From the NCBI GenBank assembly GCA_900552655.1, contig USAE01000034.1:1-17638 (forward strand): DNA of 17,638 nt. The letters run 5' to 3'. The notes under the pieces were generated by a model. That model had not been told where the DNA came from, ran no database searches, and saw only the letters and a program-made list of their open reading frames with translations. Positions 1-8,143 of this stretch are shown piece by piece (the first letter of the stretch is position 1; each line of letters begins with the position of its first letter). Source of the DNA: an uncultured Clostridium sp. (lineage in GTDB: Bacteria > Bacillota > Clostridia > TANB77 > CAG-508). Both the position numbers and the translations under genes were made by a program.

Positions 1-656
1 TCTACTTTATAATTTTTATTAATATATATATATATATTAAATTCTTTTGTTTCTCCTGGTTTTAATATTCCTAAATCATATGCTATTGCTGATTGGTTAG
101 ACATTGCTATATAATCTTTATCATTTATTACTCCTGAAGAAATATTAGCTTCTACATTGTTTAATTGGTAACTATATATTGGCATATTAGAAAATGTTGT
201 CATTGCAAAATCGTGGCTATATTGTATCATTGCATTATCACATATTCTAACACCAACCATATTATTCAAATTAGAAAATAATTTTGAATTTATTAAAAAT
301 TTTACGTCTAAATCTATTTTGTTATAATTAGTAAATGTGTATCTTCTTATTAATACATCTTTTTTCATTGGAACAAAATCTTCTTGCTTCATATTAAGTT
401 TAAAGTATGTATTTTCTATTTCTGTATTTAAAACATTTGTATCTGTAGAATAATATTGGTTATATGTATTGTTTATATCATCATGAAGTTTAATAAGCAT
501 AGAATCATTTACTTTTACTCCCATTTCATAGTAATCTATAAATTGTCTATAATCTGCTGTAGGATATGATAATCGTAAAAGTTCTCCTTTGCTAGATAAA
601 CTTGCAATCATTTTTCTATTTCCAATAATAGCATCATTTAGATATTTTCTTTTCAT
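1..656 (-). CDS. Glycoside hydrolase family 15-like (glucoamylase type) protein, N-terminal part only
   Basis: The frame opens with ATG at 656 and stays open to the left edge, giving about 218 residues without a stop, so the C-terminal end lies outside the window. The start has a good ribosome site (AAAGGAGA, 7 bases upstream) that overlaps the stop of the metallo-hydrolase gene, so it is the last visible member of that operon. The protein begins MKRKYLNDAIIGNRKMIASL and continues with a segment of the type GELLRLSYP..DYRQF. This resembles the N-terminal beta-sandwich domain of bacterial GH15 glucoamylase-like proteins, which precedes the (alpha/alpha)6 catalytic barrel. The catalytic glutamates are not in the window, so activity on alpha-glucans is inferred from family resemblance. 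A run of TA repeats at 19-36 simply encodes alternating Ile and Tyr. No signal peptide is visible, suggesting a cytoplasmic enzyme. Confidence 0.7.
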   Translation of the reverse strand, partial: MKRKYLNDAIIGNRKMIASLSSKGELLRLSYPTADYRQFIDYYEMGVKVNDSMLIKLHDDINNTYNQYYSTDTNVLNTEIENTYFKLNMKQEDFVPMKKDVLIRRYTFTNYNKIDLDVKFLINSKLFSNLNNMVGVRICDNAMIQYSHDFAMTTFSNMPIYSYQLNNVEANISSGVINDKDYIAMSNQSAIAYDLGILKPGETKEFNIYIYINKNYKV

Positions 657-668
657 TTGTATTCTCCT

Positions 669-2324
669 TTATTTATTTACAATTCTATTAATTTGATTTT
701 GTAATTCTCTAATCTTTTCATTTAAATTGTCTATTTGGCCATTTTCTATATTACTATCTGATAGCCCATAGTTTACTATGTCTTCCATATCATCTATTTT
801 TTCTTTTAATAAATTTAATCTATCTATAATAGCAAGTTTTGTAAATTTATTATCTTCTTTTTCTGGTCTTCTATGTCTTCCTACTAATCTTACATCGGTG
901 TCTGTAAGTTCGTATGTTTCTCCAAAACTTGGAATAGAAACCGGTAAATTTGTTGTTTCTATTATTTTATTTTTTAATACTTCTTGTCCTTCTGGCTCCC
1001 CATGTAGTAAAAATATGTGTTTTGGTTTTCTTAAAAATGAATATATAAAGTTTAATAGTCCTTCTTGGTCTGCATGTCCAGAATATCCTTCTATGTACTC
1101 TATTCTTGCATTTACTGCGACTTCTTCTCCAAATAGTTTTATTTTCTTAGCTCCATTTACTATACTATAACCTAATGTTCCAGGTGCTTGGTAACCTACA
1201 AATAAAATTGTATTATTTGGATTCCATATATTATGTTTTAAGTGATGTTTTATTCTTCCAACATCACACATTCCACTTGCAGAAATAATAATACAAGATT
1301 CATTGCTTTCATTTAATGCTTTTGATTCCTCTACTGTTCTTGTAAATTGCAATCCTGGAAATTCTAATGGATTATTTCCTTTTTGCATATATTCTTTAGT
1401 TTCATCATCAAATAAGTCCATATTATCTTCAAAAACTTCTGTTGCAGATATTGCAAGTGGACTGTCTACATATACTGGCACTCTCATTAGTTCTTCATAT
1501 TTTTTTCTAAATTCTTCATCATCTTTTTTATCTTTTAATTTATTTATTTCAAATAAAATTTCTTGTGTTCTACCTACTGCAAATGATGGTATAACAACTG
1601 TACCACCTTGTTCCAATGTTTCTGAAACTATATTTAAAAATAATTCTGCTTTATCATCATTTCTCATATGTAATCTGCTACCATATGTTGATTCCATAAC
1701 TAAATAATCTGTATCTTCTATCATTGTTGGTTCACTTAATAATGGTATGTCATTATTTCCTAAGTCACCTGAAAATACTATTTTCTCTTCTTTATCATTT
1801 TCTCTTACCCACACTTCTATTGTAGAAGAACCTAGCATATGCCCTGCATCATTAAATCTTACATGTATATTTTCATCAATTTCTATTATTTCGTCATAGC
1901 TTACAGGCTTAAATAATTCCAAAGATCTTGCTGCCTCTTCTGCAGTATAAAGTGGTTCTAACTCTGTTTCTCCTTTTCTAATTCTTTTTCTGTTCGTCCA
2001 ACTCATTTCCATTTCTTGTATGTGCCCACTATCTGGTAACATAATAGAACATAAATCGCATGTAGCTTTTGTTGCAATAATATCTTTTCTATACCCTTCT
2101 TTATACAACTTAGGAATTCTTCCCGAATGGTCTATGTGTGCATGTGTTAATAGCATAAAATCTATACTATTTATGTCAAATTCAAATGGTTCTTCATTTT
2201 CTAATTCTTCTGTAGCTTTTCCCTGATATAATCCACAATCCACTAAAAATTTTTTTCCAGCTCCTTCTACTAAAAAATTAGAACCAGTTACAGTTTTTGT
2301 AGCTCCTAAAAAAGTTATTTTCAT
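669..2324 (-). CDS. Beta-CASP metallo-beta-lactamase-fold hydrolase, probable RNA-processing nuclease
   Basis: A 551-aa protein with the full set of motifs of the CPSF73/RNase J-like branch of the MBL superfamily. HAHIDH (61-66) supplies metal ligands, followed by GHMLGSS (161-167) and FSGDLG (184-189). The beta-CASP part shows ESTYGSR (211-217), PSFAVGRTQE (246-255), YVDSPLA (285-291) and SASGMCDVGR (348-357). The C-terminal ligand motifs GYSGHADQ (413-420) and LLHGEPEG (439-446) are also present. The last 50 residues look like a short coiled coil added to the core. The family cleaves RNA, or occasionally other phosphodiesters, with two zinc ions in the cytoplasm; the exact substrate cannot be read from the sequence. 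It is closer to the 'RNA specificity domain' COG1236 type than to RNase J, because it lacks the RNase J C-terminal domain. The start has GGGAGGT 6 bases upstream, overlapping the stop of the preceding gene, so translation is probably coupled. Confidence 0.9.
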   Translation of the reverse strand: MKITFLGATKTVTGSNFLVEGAGKKFLVDCGLYQGKATEELENEEPFEFDINSIDFMLLTHAHIDHSGRIPKLYKEGYRKDIIATKATCDLCSIMLPDSGHIQEMEMSWTNRKRIRKGETELEPLYTAEEAARSLELFKPVSYDEIIEIDENIHVRFNDAGHMLGSSTIEVWVRENDKEEKIVFSGDLGNNDIPLLSEPTMIEDTDYLVMESTYGSRLHMRNDDKAELFLNIVSETLEQGGTVVIPSFAVGRTQEILFEINKLKDKKDDEEFRKKYEELMRVPVYVDSPLAISATEVFEDNMDLFDDETKEYMQKGNNPLEFPGLQFTRTVEESKALNESNESCIIISASGMCDVGRIKHHLKHNIWNPNNTILFVGYQAPGTLGYSIVNGAKKIKLFGEEVAVNARIEYIEGYSGHADQEGLLNFIYSFLRKPKHIFLLHGEPEGQEVLKNKIIETTNLPVSIPSFGETYELTDTDVRLVGRHRRPEKEDNKFTKLAIIDRLNLLKEKIDDMEDIVNYGLSDSNIENGQIDNLNEKIRELQNQINRIVNK

Positions 2325-2335
2325 TATTTACCTCC

Positions 2336-3868
2336 CTATGAAAATATTTTTATTTTTTTCTTTTCTTTTATTTTAAATTTACCTATGTTATTTGAAATAG
2401 GTATATCTTTTGACTTTTCTTCAACATCACCATCTAAATAATTTGCTCTTATTCCTGTTTGTGTAATTCTTAAATTTACTTCTGCATTCTCTAGTTTTAT
2501 TATTTTTAACGAAAAAATATTTTTTAATATTTCATTATTTATATATTCATTAGAATTAACCGAATTTATAAGTTTTTCATTCATTGCTTTTTGTATTAAA
2601 AATTCTTGTACACTTTCTATATCTGCTTTTAATTCATCATTATCTTTTAATAATTCTTCTTTTGATATCGGAATTAAATTATAATATCTAAATTCATATA
2701 ATAATTCTAGTACTTCTTTTTTGCCACTTAATCTTTCTGCTAATATTTTATACCCTTTTAAAAACATCTTTTGCAATTTTATTATTTCATCTAACGCTGT
2801 CTCACTATTATCTATAGCTTCTTTATAATTAAAAATAGCAACATTATTAACTTTATTCTTTTTTATTTGCTTTATAAGTTGTCTTGGGTCTAACTTTTTA
2901 TTATATTCCATTATTTGTTTTATGCATTTTTCTCTTTCTACCATTAGGTCTTTCTTTATTTCTGCTTCATTTTTAGCTGTTTTGTCTTTTAATAATTCCT
3001 TTTTTAATTCTTCTGAATCATTTATACATCTATCCAAATACTCTACTCTTCTTAATAATTCTTTCTTTTCTTTTGTTATTTGTTCTATATTTCTTTTAGA
3101 TGTTTTTTCTTCATTGCATTCTAATGCATTAGCTTTTTTTGGATTTCTTTCTATATATATTTTTAATATTGTTACAATTATTTGCTTAAATAATTTTTCT
3201 GCAAAATCTGTCTCATATCTTCTATTTAATTCTTGCTTTAGTTTTTCTAAATAATCTTTTTGGTCATCTTTATTGTGTAACCATTCTTCTAATAATTCAT
3301 TTCCTGCTATTATTCTAATATTTTGGAATATTAAATTCGAATATATATCTTCAAATTCATTTGAAGATATATACCATGCAAATCCATTAAAATCTCTTAA
3401 TAATTCTACATTATTACTAGAATTTCCATTTATAAAAACTTCTGTAATTGCATCTTTTAATATTCCATATTTTTCATTTAGTATATGTTTGTTACTATAT
3501 AGGCTATATAATCCTTCCATTACATATTTTTCATTTTGAAAAACTTCTAACTCTTTTCTTTCTAAATTTGCAATATATTTAGAATTTGCATTATTTAATA
3601 CATCACTTCTAATGCTTTCTGGTTTTACTATAATTAAGTTTTTACAATTTTCTTTAACAATATTTATAAAGTTATTTAGCACTTCGTCTTTGTCTGGAAC
3701 ATCTCTTTTAACCATTTTGTAGTCATTATAGTTTGTTTCCATTTTATATAAAATACCTAATATTAAATTTTTACCTGTACTAGAAAAATCTTTTTTCTCT
3801 AAAATTTGCTCTAACAAATTATTATAATCTTTATCTTTTAGCTTAGAAAAAATTTTTTCTTTTGCCAT
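2336..3868 (-). CDS. Conserved coiled-coil protein of unknown function
   Basis: I do not recognise a named family. I place the start at ATG 3868 (MAKEKIFSKL, 510 aa). The alternative GTG at 3877 lies directly against the AGGAAGG ribosome site, whereas the ATG has a normal 9-base gap. The protein is soluble-looking, with no signal peptide or membrane segment, and very rich in Lys, Glu, Asn and Ile. Roughly residues 205-345 are charged and heptad-like and should form a long coiled coil. A helical domain lies before it, and a mixed helical region follows. The C-terminal ~70 residues look beta-like and end in a basic tail. It sits between ftsK and the metallo-hydrolase with only a few bases on either side, so it is co-translated with them. 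A structural or adaptor role is possible, but nothing in the sequence assigns one. Confidence 0.8.
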   Translation of the reverse strand: MAKEKIFSKLKDKDYNNLLEQILEKKDFSSTGKNLILGILYKMETNYNDYKMVKRDVPDKDEVLNNFINIVKENCKNLIIVKPESIRSDVLNNANSKYIANLERKELEVFQNEKYVMEGLYSLYSNKHILNEKYGILKDAITEVFINGNSSNNVELLRDFNGFAWYISSNEFEDIYSNLIFQNIRIIAGNELLEEWLHNKDDQKDYLEKLKQELNRRYETDFAEKLFKQIIVTILKIYIERNPKKANALECNEEKTSKRNIEQITKEKKELLRRVEYLDRCINDSEELKKELLKDKTAKNEAEIKKDLMVEREKCIKQIMEYNKKLDPRQLIKQIKKNKVNNVAIFNYKEAIDNSETALDEIIKLQKMFLKGYKILAERLSGKKEVLELLYEFRYYNLIPISKEELLKDNDELKADIESVQEFLIQKAMNEKLINSVNSNEYINNEILKNIFSLKIIKLENAEVNLRITQTGIRANYLDGDVEEKSKDIPISNNIGKFKIKEKKKIKIFS

Positions 3869-3882
3869 TCTTTCCACCCTTC

Positions 3883-6297
3883 CTATATATTTTCATCTGG
3901 AGTAGTTCCCATTTTTAATTCATCTAATCTTTCTTTTGTTATTAGCACTTCTCTTGGCTTACTTCCTTGGTACCCAGAAATAATTCCTCTTTCTTCCATC
4001 TGGTCTATTATTCTTCCAGCTCTTGCATAACCTACTTTAAATCTTCTTTGTATAAAAGATGTAGAAGCTTGTCCTGTTTCTACTACTGTATCTATTGCTT
4101 CCATTAAAAGTGGATCTGTATCGTCTTCTTCTTCAATTTTGTCTAATTCTTGTTCTGAACTATTTGCTTTTTCTATACTTTCTATAATATCTTCATTATA
4201 TTTAGCTTCTCCACCATTAAACTTTAAAAAGTCTACTATTTTTTCTACTTCACTATCTGATACAAACGAACCTTGAACCCTAGTTGGTTTAGAGGCTCCA
4301 GATGGATAAAATAGCATATCTCCTTTTCCTAATAATTTTTCTGCACCTACTGCATCTAATATTGTTCTAGAATCTACTTGTGAAGATACAGCAAATGCTA
4401 TTCTTGAAGGTATATTAGCTTTTATTATACCTGTAATTACATCTACTGATGGTCTTTGTGTTGCAATTACTAAATGCATTCCTGCAGCTCTTGCCATTTG
4501 TGCTAACCTACATATTGCATCTTCTACATCTTTTGCAGCCACCATCATTAAGTCTGCAAGCTCGTCTATTATAATTACTATTTGTGGTAATTTGCCTGTT
4601 CCTCCTTCTTTTTCTATTGCGGCATTATATCCTTTTATATCTCTTACACCTTTATTGGCAAAAAGACTATATCTGTTTACCATTTCTTGTACAGCCCAAG
4701 CAAGTGCTCCTGCGGCTTTTTTAGGATCTGTTACTACTGGTATTAATAAATGTGGTATTCCATTATATACAGATAATTCAACAACTTTTGGGTCTACCAT
4801 TAATAGTTTTACTTCATTTGGTTTTGCTTTATATAATATACTTGTAATTAATGTATTTATACAAACACTCTTTCCAGAGCCTGTACTTCCTGCAATTAGT
4901 ACATGTGGCATTTTTGCTACATCTGCAATTACAACTTCTCCACCAACATTTTTTCCTAATGCTAATGCTAATTTTGACTTATGGTTTACAAATTCTTCTG
5001 TTTCTATAATATCTCTTAAATGTACCACTTCGTTTTCTTTATTTGGAATTTCTATTCCAACTGCTTGTTTACCTGGTATTGGTGCTTCTATTCTTATACT
5101 TTCTGCTGCTAAGCTAAGTGCAATATCGTCTGCTAAATTTGCTATTTTATTTACTCTTACACCTTCTGCTGGCTTAACTTCGTATCTAGTTATAGCAGGT
5201 CCTACAGAAACATTTTCTACTTTTGCAGATACTCCAAAACTATATAAAGTTTTTTGTAATTTAGCAGCAGTATCTGTTAATGCTTTTTTTCCACCTTTAA
5301 ACACTCTTGCTGTACCCTCACTAAGTAATTCTATTGGTGGAAATTCGTAGTTTTCTTCTTCCTCTGTTAAACCATGTTCTAATACTAATACTTCTTTTGT
5401 TTTTTCCTCTTTCTTTTCTTGTTCTTGTTTAAATAAATTCGCTTCTATTTGATTTGGTTTATTTTCTTTTACATCTACGTCTTCTTTACCATGAAGTAAT
5501 TTTTTCTTTTTAGGCTCTGTTTCGTTTAGATTTATTGTAATTTGTTCTTCTATTGGGATTTCTTCTTTTATACTTTCTTCTTTATTTTTCTTCTTATTTT
5601 TTACTTTCTCTTTTTTCTTTTCTACTAATACACTTTTCTTATTACTTTTTACTTCTTCTTCGTATTCTTCTTCCTCCTCATCATCTTCTTCATATTCTCT
5701 TCTTTCTTTCATTCTTTCAAAGAAAAGACCTATTAACTCTGCTGGTTTTATTTCGAACAAGTTTATTAATGTTATTATGGCAATACCTACTAATAAAATA
5801 ATTCCACCAATTGTTCCTAATAATTTGCATACTGGTAAAGCAATTAGCGCGCCTATAACTCCACCTGCAATATTGTTTCTACCTAATTCATATGCATCTT
5901 CTAAAAATGCAGAAGAAGGCACTGCCATAGATAAGTTTCCTTTATTTATTTCTACAATTATCATTACTGATGCAATACACACTAAGAATATTACATAATT
6001 TATCATTTTTTTGCTTAAATATTCTTTATCATCTGTTGCTATTTTAATAGCAATAAATAATGTTCCAACTGGTATTATATATTTTATCCAACCCATTATT
6101 CCGCCAAGCATTGGACTTAAATGTTCTCCCATCCAACCTGATTGTGCATATATTAAAACAGCTAGTAATAAACTTACTATTATCATAATAACTACTAATA
6201 AATTTTTATCTATATTATTCTTCTTTTTTCTAGTTCTTGTATTATTTCTACTACCTGATGTCTTTCTTGTAGTTTTTGCTCTTTTTGCTTTTGCCAT
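3883..6297 (-). CDS. ftsK: DNA translocase FtsK/SpoIIIE
   Basis: Membrane-anchored hexameric ATPase that pumps chromosomal DNA through the closing septum at division or sporulation. I choose ATG 6297 (MAKAKRAKTT, 804 aa) because GGAGGG lies 7 bases upstream. The open frame extends 14 codons further, but without a ribosome site. A basic N-terminus is followed by about four to five membrane segments (roughly residues 33-52, 69-88, 99-117 and 141-181). Then comes a very acidic and lysine-rich linker (about 200-320). The motor has Walker A GSTGSGKS (470-477) and Walker B VIIIDELADL (574-583), followed by ATQRPSVDVITG, typical of FtsK/SpoIIIE. The C-terminal ~65 residues form the winged-helix gamma domain that reads polar DNA motifs (contains SFIQRRFKVGYARA). 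It is first of a four-gene run with the unknown coiled-coil gene, the beta-CASP hydrolase and the GH15-like gene. Sequence alone does not separate FtsK from SpoIIIE/SftA function. Confidence 0.95.
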   Translation of the reverse strand: MAKAKRAKTTRKTSGSRNNTRTRKKKNNIDKNLLVVIMIIVSLLLAVLIYAQSGWMGEHLSPMLGGIMGWIKYIIPVGTLFIAIKIATDDKEYLSKKMINYVIFLVCIASVMIIVEINKGNLSMAVPSSAFLEDAYELGRNNIAGGVIGALIALPVCKLLGTIGGIILLVGIAIITLINLFEIKPAELIGLFFERMKERREYEEDDEEEEEYEEEVKSNKKSVLVEKKKEKVKNKKKNKEESIKEEIPIEEQITINLNETEPKKKKLLHGKEDVDVKENKPNQIEANLFKQEQEKKEEKTKEVLVLEHGLTEEEENYEFPPIELLSEGTARVFKGGKKALTDTAAKLQKTLYSFGVSAKVENVSVGPAITRYEVKPAEGVRVNKIANLADDIALSLAAESIRIEAPIPGKQAVGIEIPNKENEVVHLRDIIETEEFVNHKSKLALALGKNVGGEVVIADVAKMPHVLIAGSTGSGKSVCINTLITSILYKAKPNEVKLLMVDPKVVELSVYNGIPHLLIPVVTDPKKAAGALAWAVQEMVNRYSLFANKGVRDIKGYNAAIEKEGGTGKLPQIVIIIDELADLMMVAAKDVEDAICRLAQMARAAGMHLVIATQRPSVDVITGIIKANIPSRIAFAVSSQVDSRTILDAVGAEKLLGKGDMLFYPSGASKPTRVQGSFVSDSEVEKIVDFLKFNGGEAKYNEDIIESIEKANSSEQELDKIEEEDDTDPLLMEAIDTVVETGQASTSFIQRRFKVGYARAGRIIDQMEERGIISGYQGSKPREVLITKERLDELKMGTTPDENI

Positions 6298-6403
6298 TAT
6301 ATTCCCTCCAATTATTATTATTGCAAAAGGTGAATGCAAACTTTCTCTATCTCACATTAACACTTCATGTAAAACTTATCACTCACCCTATTTCTTACTA
6401 TGC

Positions 6404-6454
6404 AAAAAAGCCAGATGTCTGTATTCATTAGTAAAATAAGTACCGACCTCTGAC
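6404..6454 (-). terminator. Rho-independent terminator after the coiled-coil ATPase-like gene
   Basis: On the minus strand GTCAGAGGTC (6454-6445) pairs with GACATCTGGC (6419-6410). This gives nine pairs, including one G-U, with one mismatch. TTTTTT follows at 6409-6404. The hairpin starts 7 bases after the stop of the 145-aa gene, so it separates rsmD and that gene from ftsK. The loop is long (25 bases), so efficiency is uncertain. ftsK should therefore have its own promoter in 6300-6403; I see only weak candidates there (for example TTGCAT, 17 bases, AATAAT). Confidence 0.6.
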
Positions 6455-6460
6455 TTCCAA

Positions 6461-6898
6461 TTATTTTAATTCTTTTCTATTATTTTGTATAACTTTTAGT
6501 GCATCTTCTAATGCAACTTGAATACTTCCTAGTACATTATCTGCATATTCCTTTGTTCCTTGTGATATTTCTCTTGACATTTCATTTGCAGTTTCTATAA
6601 TTTGTGCTTTTTGTTCGTATGCTTTTTTAGTAATCTCGTGCTCATCTATCATAGAAATAATTCTTGTTTCTGCTTCTTTTACTATATCATTAGCTTCTTT
6701 TTGAGCTTCAGTTAATATTCTTTGTCTTTCTTCTTTTACCCATTTTGCCTGTTTTAATTCGTCTGGAAGTTTTAGTCTTATTTCTTTTATAATTTCTAAT
6801 ATAGCTTCCTTATCAAGAACTGCTTTATCTGTAAATGGAATCTTTTTACTTTGTTCTAATATTTCTTCTAAAGTTTCTAATAGTGTGAAAATCTCCAT
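6461..6898 (-). CDS. V-type ATPase subunit-like coiled-coil protein, function unknown
   Basis: A 145-aa protein that is almost wholly helical. Residues about 60-115 are rich in Ala, Glu and Lys, in the pattern of the peripheral stalk subunits of rotary ATPases (F-type b, V-type E/H). Annotation pipelines therefore often call such proteins 'ATPase'. It has no Walker motif and no membrane anchor, so it is neither an ATP hydrolase nor a true b subunit. From memory, homologues in Clostridia sit next to rsmD and coaD, which fits its place here directly after rsmD; coaD is absent from this stretch. The start ATG at 6898 has AAAGGAG 8 bases upstream, lying inside the last codons of rsmD, so the two are translationally coupled. 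A scaffold role is possible but unproven. Confidence 0.75.
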   Translation of the reverse strand: MEIFTLLETLEEILEQSKKIPFTDKAVLDKEAILEIIKEIRLKLPDELKQAKWVKEERQRILTEAQKEANDIVKEAETRIISMIDEHEITKKAYEQKAQIIETANEMSREISQGTKEYADNVLGSIQVALEDALKVIQNNRKELK

Positions 6899-6902
6899 TC
6901 GT

Positions 6903-7457
6903 TTACTCCTTTCGCATAAATATTAACCATGCTCTACCGTATTTTCTAGTATCATAAATATTTATACTTATGTTCAATTTTCTAATTTCTTCTTCTATTC
7001 TTTCTTTTTCGTCTGTTTCTGCTATAATTATACCTTTTTCTGTTAATAAGTTTTTATCATTTATTATTTTTATACTGTTACTTATATAATTTGTATTATA
7101 TGGTGGATCTATATATATATAGTCAAAATGTTCTTTTGTACTATTTAAATAATTTTCATAGTCCATACATAAAACTTCTACTTTTTCTTTATACCTTAAT
7201 TTTTCTACATTCTTATTTATTATTTGTATTGCTTGTTTGCTTTTATCGCATAATATTGCTTTTTTTGCGCCTCTACTTATACTTTCTAGTCCAATTGCTC
7301 CACTACCTGAAAATAAGTCTAGTAGTATTGAATCTTTTATTTCGTTTTGTATTATATTAAATAAAGATTCTCTTACTCTATCTAATGTAGGTCTAGTATT
7401 CATTCCTTCTAATGTATATAATTTAGTTCCTCTAGCTAATCCACCTATAATCCTCAT
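6903..7457 (-). CDS. rsmD: 16S rRNA (guanine966-N2)-methyltransferase RsmD
   Basis: A SAM-dependent methyltransferase of 184 aa, normal length for RsmD, that modifies G966 in the 30S head. It begins MRIIGGLARGTKL, the usual RsmD opening. TRPTLDRVRESLFN (21-34) is the family signature. LDLFSGSGAIGLE (46-58) is the SAM-binding motif I. IDPPY (116-120) is the catalytic N6/N2-amino methyltransferase motif IV. The start ATG at 7457 has AGAGG about 5 bases upstream, and a clear sigma-A promoter lies just upstream (7478-7505). It leads a two-gene transcript with the coiled-coil ATPase-like gene. Confidence 0.95.
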   Translation of the reverse strand: MRIIGGLARGTKLYTLEGMNTRPTLDRVRESLFNIIQNEIKDSILLDLFSGSGAIGLESISRGAKKAILCDKSKQAIQIINKNVEKLRYKEKVEVLCMDYENYLNSTKEHFDYIYIDPPYNTNYISNSIKIINDKNLLTEKGIIIAETDEKERIEEEIRKLNISINIYDTRKYGRAWLIFMRKE

Positions 7458-7477
7458 AATACCTCTTCACACCATAT

Positions 7478-7505
7478 ATTTTATTAGATATTAAATATAT
7501 GTCAA
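7478..7505 (-). promoter_or_regulatory. Sigma-A type promoter for rsmD
   Basis: On the minus strand a perfect TTGACA (7505-7500) is followed after 16 bases by TAAAAT (7483-7478), five of six matches to TATAAT. The predicted transcript start falls about 15 bases before the rsmD ribosome site. The divIVA terminator lies just upstream, so rsmD starts a separate transcript. Confidence 0.75.
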
Positions 7506-7557
7506 TATTATTAATATAAATGTAACATATATTTAACAGTTCTGTAATAAAGACAGC

Positions 7558-7593
7558 AAAAGACAAATTTTGCCAAAGCAAAACTTGTCTTTT
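7558..7593 (-). terminator. Strong intrinsic terminator after divIVA
   Basis: Two 16-base arms (7593-7578 and 7573-7558 on the minus strand) pair completely, with one G-U pair, around a 4-base loop. The 5' arm starts with AAAAGACAAG and the 3' arm ends in TTTT, so the A/T tracts flank a GC-containing core. It lies 7 bases after the divIVA stop. Its symmetry would allow termination from either side. Confidence 0.85.
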
Positions 7594-7600
7594 GTTATTT

Positions 7601-8062
7601 TTATAAATTATCTTCTTCTTTATTTATGTCTTTTAAAAGTTCTAATTGTGATATTAATAAAGCTTCCATCTTAGCTTTGTATACGTCAAATTGTTTTTTA
7701 ATATCATCTAATTCTTTTTTCTTTAAGTTTATTTCTTGTGATAAACCATCTGCTTCTTTTTGTGCATTTCCTTTAGCATCTTTTATTATTTGTTCTGCTT
7801 GTTGTCTTGCAACATTTTTTACTTCTTCTGCTGTTGATTGTGCCATAACCAAAGTACTTTGTAATGTTTCTTCTATATTTTTATAATGAGCTAAACTTTG
7901 TGTTAATTCATCTATCGTTTTTTTAGCTTCTGTACTTTCTTTATAAGCTTTCCCATAATCTTTTGTTAATTCATCTAAGAAATCGTCAACTTCTTCTACA
8001 CTGTAACCATTAACCATTTGTTTTGAGAATTTCTTGTTTTCTATATCTAACGGTGTAAGCAT
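7601..8062 (-). CDS. divIVA: DivIVA family cell-pole and septum protein
   Basis: A 153-aa coiled-coil protein that binds negatively curved membrane at poles and septa and recruits division or polarity partners. The N-terminal 35 residues (MLTPLDIENKKF..., then YSVEEVDDFLDEL at 20-32) are the conserved DivIVA membrane-binding domain. Residues about 35-150 are continuous heptad-type helix with a short break near residue 60. Length matches clostridial DivIVA. The start ATG at 8062 has AAGGAGG 7 bases upstream. It lies directly downstream of sepF, the common Firmicute arrangement, although the usual intervening ylmG and ylmH genes are missing here. Expression probably comes from the sepF promoter through the hairpin at 8092-8126. 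Confidence 0.95.
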   Translation of the reverse strand: MLTPLDIENKKFSKQMVNGYSVEEVDDFLDELTKDYGKAYKESTEAKKTIDELTQSLAHYKNIEETLQSTLVMAQSTAEEVKNVARQQAEQIIKDAKGNAQKEADGLSQEINLKKKELDDIKKQFDVYKAKMEALLISQLELLKDINKEEDNL

Positions 8063-8091
8063 TGCTATGCCTCCTTTTTTATTAATTCAAC

Positions 8092-8126
8092 TTTAATATA
8101 AGCACGATTTGCGTGCTTATATTAAA
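8092..8126. repeat. Perfect 15-bp inverted repeat between sepF and divIVA
   Basis: Arms 8092-8106 and 8112-8126 are exact reverse complements around a 5-base loop, with a GC-rich tip (GCACG/CGTGC). On the minus strand the hairpin is followed by mixed sequence and then the divIVA ribosome site, not by a run of T. It is therefore not a classical terminator for sepF. It could be an RNA processing or stability hairpin, or a partial attenuator that sets the SepF to DivIVA ratio; this is inference. Confidence 0.7.
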
Positions 8127-8143
8127 TTATTAATTATTTTTAA

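Noticed and set aside
19..36. TA dinucleotide repeat as a possible regulatory microsatellite
   Set aside because: It is inside the GH15-like coding frame and encodes alternating Ile and Tyr; nine repeats are not remarkable in such AT-rich DNA.
778..3539. Plus-strand open frames opposite the beta-CASP hydrolase and the unknown coiled-coil gene
   Set aside because: Their minus-strand counterparts have clear motifs or coupled ribosome sites; these are shadow frames.
4592..6439. Plus-strand open frames opposite ftsK, including a hydrophobic one around 5553-5801
   Set aside because: The Leu/Phe-rich product is the complement of the Lys/Glu-rich FtsK linker; no ribosome site or promoter supports it.
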